28,807 nt of DNA from an uncultured Lachnospiraceae bacterium. GTDB taxonomy: Bacteria; Bacillota; Clostridia; Lachnospirales; Lachnospiraceae. A program made the position numbers and the translations under genes. The notes below the pieces were generated by a model. That model was not told the origin of the DNA. It saw only the letters and a program-made list of their open reading frames with translations, and searched no databases. The stretch is taken from contig CAJUPT010000046.1 in the NCBI GenBank assembly GCA_910588405.1, positions 1 through 28,807 on the forward strand, written 5' to 3'. Below are positions 7,943-14,531 of this stretch, one piece after another; the first letter of the stretch is position 1; every line of letters starts with the position of its first letter.

Positions 7943-7990
7943 AAGGCGCAGATGGTTCTACATACGGAATGTGGAAAACATCTGCGCCTT
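7943..7990. terminator. Long hairpin between convergent genes
   Basis: AAGGCGCAGATG (7943-7954) pairs perfectly over 12 bp with CATCTGCGCCTT (7979-7990) around a 24-base loop that can itself fold (CTACAT/ATGTGG). It lies between the plus-strand remnant and the minus-strand hydantoinase gene, a place where a bidirectional terminator is expected. The T-tract is weak on both strands. Confidence 0.55.
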
Positions 7991-8061
7991 GTTGATATCT
8001 GTGGGTTTGTTAAGTTAAATGTTTATGTGGTGTTGATGTGACTTTCAGTAATCCGGTTATC

Positions 8062-9615
8062 CTACCTCAGATCCCCGGCCGCTTTCACCTTCACCCGGTT
8101 CGTATTTCCCGGATAATATTGGAGCGGCACATCTTCCACATCAATAATCTCCACCGATTCCTCCACAGCCCCGGCCTCCACGGCCAGCCTGGCTGCCTCT
8201 GCCTTTGCTTCCTCAAGCGCCTGCTCCCTGGGCGTCGCCAGATAATCCACCAGCTTCTCATAATTCCCCGAAACCTTGGAAATCACAGAACCGATGGCGT
8301 TTGCCACGCCGCCGGATTCCGGTTTCACCACCGTCTTTGCCCCGGAAAGTGTCTCCGGCAGGATAATCGAACCGCCGCCTACAAGAATCAAATCCACATC
8401 CTCGCTGGAAACCTTCATGGCATCCAGGCTGTCCTCCACCAGCTCTGTGGCCGCTGCCAGCGCTTTTCTTGCGAACTCTTCGCTCAGATGGGAAACCTTC
8501 GACGGGTCTCCCAGCCTGGCAAGCCCCAGCCGTACGGCGATATCCGTGGCCGTACATACATCCCCGCCAAAGACCAGCGCTTTTTCCGTAATCTGATACC
8601 CCACGGAGTCCGGCCCGACAGTAACCCTGCCGTCCCCAAGCTCCCTGACAATGGAGCCGCCGCCTAAGCCGATGGAAATCACATCAGGCATACGGAAATT
8701 GGTGCGGACGCCGCCGATTGTGACGGCTACGCCGGATTCCCGGGGAAATCCGTTCTGAATTACGCCAAGATCCGTCGTTGTGCCGCCCACGTCCACCACA
8801 ACGGCATTTTTCAGGCTGCTTAAGTAGCAGGCGCCCCGGATGGAATTCGTCGGGCCGCAGGCGATGGTCAGGATGGGGTAGCGCCTGGCGTATTCCATGG
8901 TCATCAGCGTGCCGTCGTTCTGGGAGAGATAGACGTCCGCATTGGTTATGCCCTCATCCCGGAGGCTTCGGGCAAAGCCCTCCGTAAAGGATTCCGCCAC
9001 ATGATAGAGGGCGGCGTTTAAAATCGTGGCATTTTCCCGCTCCATCAGCCCCATGGAGCCGATTTCGCTGGAAACCGATACATGGACACCGTCGCCCATC
9101 ACTTCCCGGCACAGGGCTGCGGCTCTCAGCTCGTGGTCGCTGCGGACTGTGGAGAACACGCAAGAGATTGCGACAGACTGAACGTTCTTCTCTTTCAGCC
9201 CCAGGAAAAAGTCCCTGGCGGCTTCCTCGTCAAACGGAGCCAGCTCCTTGCCGTCATATTCGAAGCCGCCGCCGACCATAGCCGTATCCACGGCCACTGT
9301 TTTCAGATCCTCCGCCCAGTCTACCATCGGAGGAATCCCCAGGGCGGCAGGGGCGCCGATCCGTAAAATCCCGATGGGCGCAAGCCCTTTCCGCTGTACA
9401 ATCGCGTTGGTACACTGGGTGGTGCCCAGCATGGCCTGCCGGATTTCGGAAGGGTTTACGCCGGATTCCTTTAAGACCGCACGGACAGCCGCCAGAATGC
9501 CGCCGTATACATCCTCTGTGGTATGCTGCTTTACACTGGCCGCCACATGGAGATTTTCATCGATCAGGACGGCATCCGTGTTCGTGCCGCCAACGTCTAT
9601 ACCAAGCTTATACAT
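8062..9615 (-). CDS. Hydantoinase/oxoprolinase family protein (HyuA type)
   Basis: A 517-residue ATP-dependent amidohydrolase of the HyuA/oxoprolinase family, which opens five-membered lactam or hydantoin rings. The ASKHA-type phosphate motif is at the very N-terminus (YKLGIDVGGTNTDAVLID) and the second near residue 275 (VVDVGGTTTDLGVI); GLGGGS and ILVGGGS follow. The frame runs open further upstream, but ATG 9615 is clearly right: AAGGAGGG lies about eight bases before it and the family N-terminus begins there. Its ATG overlaps the stop of the DUF917 gene as TAATG, so the two are translationally coupled. The partner HyuB subunit of classical hydantoinases is absent; the DUF917 protein takes its place. 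The substrate is unknown. Confidence 0.88.
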   Translation of the reverse strand: MYKLGIDVGGTNTDAVLIDENLHVAASVKQHTTEDVYGGILAAVRAVLKESGVNPSEIRQAMLGTTQCTNAIVQRKGLAPIGILRIGAPAALGIPPMVDWAEDLKTVAVDTAMVGGGFEYDGKELAPFDEEAARDFFLGLKEKNVQSVAISCVFSTVRSDHELRAAALCREVMGDGVHVSVSSEIGSMGLMERENATILNAALYHVAESFTEGFARSLRDEGITNADVYLSQNDGTLMTMEYARRYPILTIACGPTNSIRGACYLSSLKNAVVVDVGGTTTDLGVIQNGFPRESGVAVTIGGVRTNFRMPDVISIGLGGGSIVRELGDGRVTVGPDSVGYQITEKALVFGGDVCTATDIAVRLGLARLGDPSKVSHLSEEFARKALAAATELVEDSLDAMKVSSEDVDLILVGGGSIILPETLSGAKTVVKPESGGVANAIGSVISKVSGNYEKLVDYLATPREQALEEAKAEAARLAVEAGAVEESVEIIDVEDVPLQYYPGNTNRVKVKAAGDLR

Positions 9616-10709
9616 TATTGATTCCCTCCTTTGCAGCGTTCTTCCAATGGAATGTAATCTGTGTCGATGCCGAAATACCTGGGTCCCACAAGCGCCAGCC
9701 CTTCCGGCGTGCGCCAGAGGGGATAGCAAGGGAGGCCCACCACCATAACCCGTTTTCCGTATTTCAGGGCGTCGGTGGGAACCGGCAGGAAGGTTTCCGT
9801 ATCCACCAGGCAGATCAGGTCGGGCGTGGTGGCAAGAAGGGTTTCTTCCACACAAGCCGTCAGGTTTTCATTCTGAAATTCCACATAGGCGGATTTTCCT
9901 TTATAATCGCCGATTCCGTTAAGGACAACCTTGCCGAAGTTAAAGCCGGCCCGGACTTCCCGCAGCACGTCGCAGATTTTCCCTTTAAAGAGCCGGACGC
10001 CTTCTGTGATACGTAGGAATTCTTCCTCCGGCGTACAGTCCGAGGCTTCCTTTACCCGGCGGATGGCAGAGCCCAGCCGCTGGCTGCGGGTGACGATGCC
10101 TTTTACGCCGTATTGTTTCATAAAAGCGCCCTCCATGGAAAAGAGGGAGACGGACACGGAGCCGCCGCAAGCCATCGTAACCGCCCGGGCCAGCTCCTCC
10201 GTCCACTTGTTTGTGATGGTGCGGAAGATACAGGAATTGCCCTTCTCGTCCACCAGCGCCATAGGGGTGGCGGAACCGCCGCCGATGGTAAAGGTCACCA
10301 TCTGAAGCTCCGGGAATGCCCGTCCCATGCCGTCACAGTCCACCAAAGGCAGTCCCAGCCTGGCGGCCGCCGCAATGGGAAGCATGGAATTCACGCCGCC
10401 GGCTTCGATGGGCATAAAGGCGTAGATGGGCTTTCCGTAAAAGGTGGAAACCGTATCGTAAAGGGTCTTGTATTCCGTGCCGCCGATGGCTTTTTCCGAA
10501 AGCACGGTAGGCGCTCCCATCATGGCGATGGGAACCACCAGGGCGTCGTCCGGTACTTCTTCGGGGTCTAAAAGGGTTACAGGGCCGCACTCCTTTACGG
10601 CGCCTATGGCTACCAGCTTTCCCACATAAGGGTCGCCGCCCCCGCCTGCGCCCAAAAGGGCTGCGCCCAGGGCGATGTCTTCAATTTCTGAAACTCCAAG
10701 TTTTCGCAT
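9615..10709 (-). CDS. DUF917 / S-methyl-thiohydantoin desulfurase-like protein
   Basis: A 364-residue protein of the DUF917 family (now described as S-Me-THD domain). It begins MRKLGVSEIEDIALGAALLG followed by GAGGGGDPYVGKL, the glycine-rich N-terminal hallmark, with EAGGVNSMLPIAAAARLGLP and DCDGMGRAFPELQM after it. A founding member removes sulfur from a thiohydantoin in bacterial ergothioneine breakdown; others are uncharacterised and commonly sit beside HyuA-type genes as here. GAGGAGG lies nine bases before ATG 10709; an upstream in-frame ATG at 10727 is less likely. It is the first gene of a two-gene minus-strand operon with its own promoter region, and the PucR gene lies upstream on the same strand. 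Confidence 0.85.
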   Translation of the reverse strand: MRKLGVSEIEDIALGAALLGAGGGGDPYVGKLVAIGAVKECGPVTLLDPEEVPDDALVVPIAMMGAPTVLSEKAIGGTEYKTLYDTVSTFYGKPIYAFMPIEAGGVNSMLPIAAAARLGLPLVDCDGMGRAFPELQMVTFTIGGGSATPMALVDEKGNSCIFRTITNKWTEELARAVTMACGGSVSVSLFSMEGAFMKQYGVKGIVTRSQRLGSAIRRVKEASDCTPEEEFLRITEGVRLFKGKICDVLREVRAGFNFGKVVLNGIGDYKGKSAYVEFQNENLTACVEETLLATTPDLICLVDTETFLPVPTDALKYGKRVMVVGLPCYPLWRTPEGLALVGPRYFGIDTDYIPLEERCKGGNQ

Positions 10710-10743
10710 AGAATCATTCCTCCTCATGTTACAACGTAGGAGA

Positions 10744-10821
10744 ATTATACTTCTGTCACATTGCCGCTATAAAGTGAAAAAGAGACAAAAAAACAGGCTT
10801 TGTTTTGTCCTTTTGGACAAA
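10744..10821 (-). promoter_or_regulatory. Promoter and operator of the DUF917-hydantoinase operon
   Basis: On the minus strand a perfect TATAAT lies at 10749-10744, but no good -35 is spaced 16-18 bases from it (best TTATAG). About 55-70 bases upstream is an inverted repeat, TTTGTCC (10804-10810), TTTT, GGACAAA (10815-10821). A strong -10 with a poor -35 and an upstream palindrome is the pattern of an activated promoter; PucR is the obvious candidate activator. The palindrome could also be a small hairpin. Confidence 0.45.
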
Positions 10822-10908
10822 GAATCAAAGAACAGAATCTTACAGAATCAGCCACTGCGTAATTTCGGGAGTGCGATAACACGTAGCAATCTGCTCTCAG
10901 ATTTGGTG

Positions 10909-11069
10909 ATGCCTGGGTCGGCAGGCATGTCTGTTTATTCCCGCGGGCAACGAGCCAAGTGACCATGGCCCAGGCCACCTTCTCGCCCATACGGGCTCAC
11001 TTTGTGTTCATATGGGCATTTGGCGACTGCCGCGAGGGTGGAATACCCCGCAGCTTGCTGCGGGGTATT
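10909..11069. ncRNA. Run of hairpins between PucR and DUF917 genes (possible structured RNA or dispersed repeat)
   Basis: Three perfect stems lie in a row: ATGCCTG (10909-10915)/CAGGCAT (10922-10928); GCCCATA (10985-10991)/TATGGGC (11011-11017); and AATACCCCGCAGC (11042-11054)/GCTGCGGGGTATT (11057-11069). The last abuts the PucR stop codon and probably helps end that transcript, though it lacks a T-tract. An 81-codon minus-strand frame (10745-10990) crosses the region but shows no protein-like features. Unrecognised as a named RNA; a dispersed intergenic repeat is the main alternative. Confidence 0.4.
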
Positions 11070-12671
11070 TCACTTAGAAGAAATAAGCCGGCTCAGCGCC
11101 ACGGCCCGGTAAAGGGCAAACAGCTCGGGCATTTTGCCTAAAGGATAGCCAAGCAGGTTCCGGATGCGGTTCAGCCGGTATTTCACTGTGTTTTTATGGA
11201 GAAAAAGGAGTTCGGCGCAGGCCTGGACGCTGCTTGCGGCGTCCAGGAGATAAACCTCCAGCGTGTCCGGAAGCGCATTGTCCTCACAGACATCGGTAAG
11301 AGGTGATAAAGGCGCCAGCGCCTCCGTAAGGGCGGCTTCGCTGTCGGAGAGAATCCGCCGACAGCCTGCCGCGAAATCCAGCTCCTGCATGGTATAGCAG
11401 CCATGCCGTGGCCAGATGCTCCGGGCAGTCGCTATCTCCTCCTGGTGCAGCAGATAAGTCCGGCGTACATCCGAGGTGCTGTCCAGCGGATAACAGCGTG
11501 TCAGCGACAGCGAAAATCCTGATTCTTCCAGACGGGCATACAGATTCCGGGAAATCAAAGTCCGCTCCGGGACATGGTCGATCCAGCCCATAAAAGCCAC
11601 AAGCTGATCCTCATACAGATCGGCTACCACCGTATGGCAGTAGTGCCTAAGGTGCTCCCGTACCAGCGCAAGTCCCTCCCTCCGGAAGCGTTCCGTCTGG
11701 TTTTCTTCACAGTGCAGGAGCCACATTTCATGGATGTCGGCCACGTTGATATGGAAAATGTGGGAAAGCTGCCGCATTCGCATCGGCTCATCCTGCAATA
11801 TGGCCCGGATCAGCTCATGGATGGCCATTTCCCCCTGGTTTTGCCCCCAGATGCCAACGCCGAGGCGCACCACGTCCTGAAGCTGTGCCAGGACGGAAGC
11901 GTCCAGTGGAAGGCCTTCCCGCAGCACAAGGAGCTCAAGCCCTGCTCCCCGCTCTTTGCCGATGGAGAACCGGTAGAGGCGGCTGTCCGGGAAAATGCCG
12001 CAGACCATGGACTGCTGATCCGGCGGAAGGGCATCAAGGCTCTCGATCCCTTTTTTGACGGCGGCCTCCCCGCTTCTGGGCCAGGCGCTTATGTTCTGAA
12101 TCCGCAGGGAGCCGTCGCACAGAACGAGGGAGGCACAAATCCGGTCGCTGAGCATTTTTAGAATCGTACCTACGGTTCGCAGGTGGGAAGGAAGGGAGGA
12201 AACACGCTCCAAAATTTCCGAGACAAAGGAGGTGTTGTGGGTCCGGTCTTGGAGAATTAGGGCCGTTACCTCGGAGATGGCTTCTCCGTATCGCAGCGTG
12301 ACATCTCCCTCCGGCATCACAATCAGCACAAAATCCGCCTCATTCGCAAAGTCGGTCAGCCGTTTGTCGATTTTTTTCAGATAGACGCCCACATAATACA
12401 GGATCAGCCCGACCTCGCCGCCCTCCGCAAGCCGTTTCATATTGATATACTGTTGTTCCACATCCTCCGTCATATTTAAAAATCCGGTAATGACGATTTC
12501 ACTGCCAAAATATTCTCCCTGGGGAAAGACCTCGTCCACCAGCACGCCGGGGTCTGTGGATTCCAGAACCGAGATCGAAGAAACCGTTTTCGTAAGCCCT
12601 CCGTGTCCGGCAATCACTTTTGCCTGGCGCAGGGAAGGGAGTTTTAACAGGTCCGCAACTGTTACGCTCAT
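11070..12671 (-). CDS. PucR-family transcriptional regulator
   Basis: A 533-residue regulator. Residues 1-125 are a PucR N-terminal sensor domain (VTVADLLKLPSLRQAKVIAG, then VSSISVLESTDP). The middle is a GAF/GGDEF-like region of low recognisability. The C-terminus carries the PucR helix-turn-helix (AELLFLHKNTVKYRLNRIRN, then LLGYPL). Family members control purine, allantoin, hydantoin or amino-acid catabolism, often as activators. GGAGGT sits five bases before ATG 12671. It lies upstream of the DUF917/hydantoinase pair on the same strand and is divergent from the methyltransferase locus, so it could control either side. Effector unknown. Confidence 0.9.
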   Translation of the reverse strand: MSVTVADLLKLPSLRQAKVIAGHGGLTKTVSSISVLESTDPGVLVDEVFPQGEYFGSEIVITGFLNMTEDVEQQYINMKRLAEGGEVGLILYYVGVYLKKIDKRLTDFANEADFVLIVMPEGDVTLRYGEAISEVTALILQDRTHNTSFVSEILERVSSLPSHLRTVGTILKMLSDRICASLVLCDGSLRIQNISAWPRSGEAAVKKGIESLDALPPDQQSMVCGIFPDSRLYRFSIGKERGAGLELLVLREGLPLDASVLAQLQDVVRLGVGIWGQNQGEMAIHELIRAILQDEPMRMRQLSHIFHINVADIHEMWLLHCEENQTERFRREGLALVREHLRHYCHTVVADLYEDQLVAFMGWIDHVPERTLISRNLYARLEESGFSLSLTRCYPLDSTSDVRRTYLLHQEEIATARSIWPRHGCYTMQELDFAAGCRRILSDSEAALTEALAPLSPLTDVCEDNALPDTLEVYLLDAASSVQACAELLFLHKNTVKYRLNRIRNLLGYPLGKMPELFALYRAVALSRLISSK

Positions 12672-12798
12672 GTTTTACCTCCGTGGAATGTATAGGCGCT
12701 GCCCCGACGGAGCAGGAATTTTATGAAGGTTCACTGAAGGTAAGCATAGCACAGGAGAAGGGAAAAATCTATAAGAGCAGTTTGATCATTCACGGAAA

Positions 12799-12850
12799 AG
12801 CCTGCCGTGCCGGAAAAGTAAAATGTCGCCAGGGCGACCCGCCGCAGGCT
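12799..12850. promoter_or_regulatory. Nested inverted repeat
   Basis: Outer arms AGCCTGC (12799-12805) and GCAGGCT (12844-12850) enclose an inner hairpin GTCGCC (12825-12830)/GGCGAC (12833-12838). It ends 20 bases before the -35 of the methyltransferase-locus promoter. Possible roles are an activator site, a terminator for minus-strand transcription or a small RNA; none can be chosen from sequence. Confidence 0.4.
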
Positions 12851-12870
12851 GAGAATCCCGCAAAAAACAG

Positions 12871-12899
12871 TTGACAAATTTATTTATGTATAATATTAT
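12871..12899 (+). promoter_or_regulatory. Promoter of the methyltransferase/transporter locus
   Basis: A consensus TTGACA (12871-12876) and TATTAT (12894-12899) are 17 bp apart. A second -10-like TATAAT overlaps at 12889-12894 but has only 12-bp spacing. Transcription would begin near 12906, leaving a leader of more than 300 bases before the methyltransferase ATG at 13242. Confidence 0.65.
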
Positions 12900-12934
12900 G
12901 TATATATAAACTTAAGTATACATAATATTATGTA
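12890..12934. promoter_or_regulatory. Paired AT-rich palindromic operator sites
   Basis: ATAATATTATGTA occurs at 12890-12902, across the -10, and again at 12922-12934, exactly 32 bp apart (about three helical turns). The second copy is part of a perfect 16-bp palindrome, TACATAATATTATGTA (12919-12934). The arrangement is that of a cooperatively bound repressor operator. Which protein binds is unknown; PucR and the TetR protein encoded at 19412 are local candidates. Confidence 0.5.
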
Positions 12935-12966
12935 AAAAATCCCGAAGAAACCAGGATAACAAGATT

Positions 12967-13074
12967 ATGACAGTGCATTTTGTGCAATCCGATACTTGGG
13001 AGCGATATGATTTTTCCGGTATCCGCCATAATCAGCACGTTCTTAATGGAGCACTGGGGGATAGTGTCAAATGA
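12967..13074 (+). CDS. Possible 35-residue leader ORF
   Basis: ATG 12967 opens a 35-codon frame beginning MTVHFVQSDTWERYDFSGIR and ending at TGA 13072-13074, preceded by AGGATAAC. It lies in the long leader between the promoter and the UroD-type methyltransferase. No family is recognised. It may be a real small protein, an upstream regulatory ORF or a gene remnant. Confidence 0.25.
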   Translation: MTVHFVQSDTWERYDFSGIRHNQHVLNGALGDSVK

Positions 13075-13124
13075 GCTATGAAAAAAACAGCAACGAACCG
13101 GACTACAAAATAGTAAGCGGCTAA
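13071..13124 (+). CDS. Possible 17-residue leader ORF ending in the repeat
   Basis: ATG 13071 overlaps the previous ORF's stop as ATGA and is preceded by GGGGGA at a usable distance. It reads MSYEKNSNEPDYKIVSG and stops at 13122-13124, inside hairpin 1 of repeat copy 2. Overlapping stop/start suggests coupled translation into the structured element. It could be accidental. Confidence 0.2.
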   Translation: MSYEKNSNEPDYKIVSG

Positions 13125-13233
13125 AAGACACCCGCTAACTATTTCGTATGCATCGCACTTAGGGTCTAAAGAACAGACCCTAAGTGCTCGTAGCGAAGTC
13201 CCGGGAGGGGAGTTGCGGAACTGAATCAGGAGG
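13083..13233 (+). repeat. Structured intergenic repeat, copy 2
   Basis: Same order of parts as copy 1. The lead is AAAAACAGCAACGAACCGG. Hairpin 1 pairs TAGTAAGCGG (13111-13120) with CCGCTAACTA (13132-13141) around CTAAAAGACAC. Hairpin 2 is a perfect 12-bp stem, CACTTAGGGTCT (13156-13167) with AGACCCTAAGTG (13175-13186), around AAAGAAC. The tail GGGAGGGGAGTTGCGGAACT (13203-13222) leads into AGGAGG (13228-13233), the SD of the methyltransferase gene. Its position gives it a chance to influence translation of that gene. Confidence 0.75.
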
Positions 13234-13241
13234 AAGATTTT

Positions 13242-14330
13242 ATGGCAAAGTATGAATTTCATGAATTCGAGATGGAAACCGGAAGAAGCAGGTGTGTGTT
13301 TGGCTGTGAGATGACGGATTATGATACGCCGATTACGCCGAAGGAAAATATCCTGCGTTCTTTAAAGGGCGAGCCGGTATGGCTGCCTTCTACCTTTGAT
13401 TTGGGGTATCTGTTCCCCCGCTGTGTACCGGATAATCCGGCAAAAGGTAATGTGTCCGACTACAAGCTGCCCCCGGAAGAACTGGGCGGATTGGATATGT
13501 TCGGCATCGACTGGGAGTATGTACCCCAGGTGGGAGGCTCCACCGTGCGCCCGGGAAATCCGCTGCTGTCCGATGCCAATGAATGGAAGGACAAAGTGAA
13601 ATTCCCCACAAAAGAATATATTGATTCCTGGGATTGGGAGACAGCGAAGAAAAACGCAGACAGTTTTATGCGCAGGAAAGATCTGTGGGAGATTGTAATT
13701 TGCACAGGTTTTTATGAAAGGCTGATTTCTTTTATGGATTTTGAAGAAGCTGCCGTCGCCATGATTGATGAAGATCAGCAGGATGCGATTAAAGAACTGT
13801 ATGATAAGCTGGCAGACTTGTATATTATGCTGATCGAAAAATACCTGGAGGTGTTCGGCGCTGAGAATATCGACGCTGTCTGCCTCCATGACGACTGGGG
13901 GCATCAGAGAGGCATTTTCTTTTCACCGGATACCCTGCGGGAGATGGTAGTTCCTTATATGAAGAAGGTGACGGATTTCATTCATTCCAAAAGGATGATC
14001 GCCGAGTGCCACAGCTGCGGCAAGGTGGATGCCCTGATTCCGTTATACATAGAAGCGGGTTTTGAGATGCTGGAATGCCAGATGCTGATCGATTTTGATG
14101 CGGCGATCCCGCAGTATGGCGATAAACTGATCTTCCACGTATCGCCGGAAGTGCCTGCCGAGGGAGCGTCCGATGCGGAGCAGATTCAGGCGGCCAGAGC
14201 CTATGTGGATAAGATGATCGGTTACGGCCATCCGTTTTTAATGGATAACTATTATTCCGATCCGTCTGCGCTAAGCAAAACATTTACCGACGAAGTGTAC
14301 CGCTATTCGAGACAGCGTCTGACAGAATGA
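13242..14330 (+). CDS. Uroporphyrinogen-decarboxylase-family corrinoid methyltransferase
   Basis: A 362-residue protein of the UroD superfamily (MtaA/MtbA/CmuA-like), not a haem enzyme by context. Features: a family N-terminus (TPKENILRSLKGEPV), VCLHDDWGHQRGIFFSPDTL in the middle and ECHSCGKVD with His257 and Cys259, the H-x-C part of the zinc site of methylcobamide methyltransferases. Cys279 follows, but no cysteine lies in the last 80 residues where MtbA carries its third ligand. It probably moves a methyl group to or from a corrinoid protein; direction and substrate are unknown. ATG 13242 has AGGAGG eight bases upstream, supplied by the repeat. First structural gene of a locus with BCCT, MFS and MttB genes. 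Confidence 0.8.
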   Translation: MAKYEFHEFEMETGRSRCVFGCEMTDYDTPITPKENILRSLKGEPVWLPSTFDLGYLFPRCVPDNPAKGNVSDYKLPPEELGGLDMFGIDWEYVPQVGGSTVRPGNPLLSDANEWKDKVKFPTKEYIDSWDWETAKKNADSFMRRKDLWEIVICTGFYERLISFMDFEEAAVAMIDEDQQDAIKELYDKLADLYIMLIEKYLEVFGAENIDAVCLHDDWGHQRGIFFSPDTLREMVVPYMKKVTDFIHSKRMIAECHSCGKVDALIPLYIEAGFEMLECQMLIDFDAAIPQYGDKLIFHVSPEVPAEGASDAEQIQAARAYVDKMIGYGHPFLMDNYYSDPSALSKTFTDEVYRYSRQRLTE

Positions 14331-14362
14331 AGCACACTTTTGTCAGAGGGCATGACGGATAA

Positions 14363-14513
14363 GGAGAATGTAAGGGAACAGGGATAGCGTGGCGGAAAAA
14401 AGCGGACGTAACGGAACAAGGAGAACGCAACGGAATAAAGACAGCATAGTGGAATAAGAAAAATGCAACGGAGCAAAGAGAACGTGATGTGATAAGGAAA
14501 GCTTAACGAAGTA
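14363..14513. repeat. Degenerate 19-bp tandem repeat array
   Basis: About eight units lie head to tail at 14363, 14381, 14401, 14420, 14439, 14458, 14477 and 14496, of 18-20 bp (mostly 19). A typical unit is GGAGAACGCAACGGAATAA; others vary by several bases but keep the ACGGAA-AA core. A partial unit, CATGACGGATAA, precedes them. The array fills the gap between the methyltransferase and BCCT genes. It is not coding: the period is not a multiple of three and units carry TAA. Confidence 0.7.
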
Positions 14514-14531
14514 CGGGGAGCGTGAGCGTGT

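Larger units (their letters stand above)
12672..12966. other. Divergent regulatory region between PucR and the methyltransferase locus
   Basis: Nearly 300 bases without a convincing gene. It holds a nested inverted repeat (12799-12850), a strong plus-strand promoter (12871-12899) and two AT-rich palindromic sites (12890-12934). A minus-strand TATGCT at 12748-12743 could be the PucR -10, but its -35 is weak. Confidence 0.6.

Noticed and set aside
8038..8667. Plus-strand open frames opposite the hydantoinase and DUF917 genes (also around 9618-10571)
   Set aside because: They are antisense shadows of strong minus-strand genes, with no ribosome binding sites or recognisable domains.
10745..10990. 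An 81-codon minus-strand frame between PucR and DUF917
   Set aside because: It crosses hairpins and the promoter of the DUF917 operon and has no protein-like pattern; treated as non-coding.
12900..13241. Cobalamin, TPP or other known riboswitch before the methyltransferase or ThiT-like genes
   Set aside because: No conserved riboswitch core was seen; the leader structures match the repeat element instead.
13242..14330. Haem-pathway uroporphyrinogen decarboxylase (hemE)
   Set aside because: The H-x-C zinc motif and the MttB/BCCT neighbourhood point to a corrinoid methyltransferase; no haem genes are near.
14363..14513. CRISPR array
   Set aside because: The units are contiguous 19-bp degenerate repeats without spacers, and no cas genes are near.
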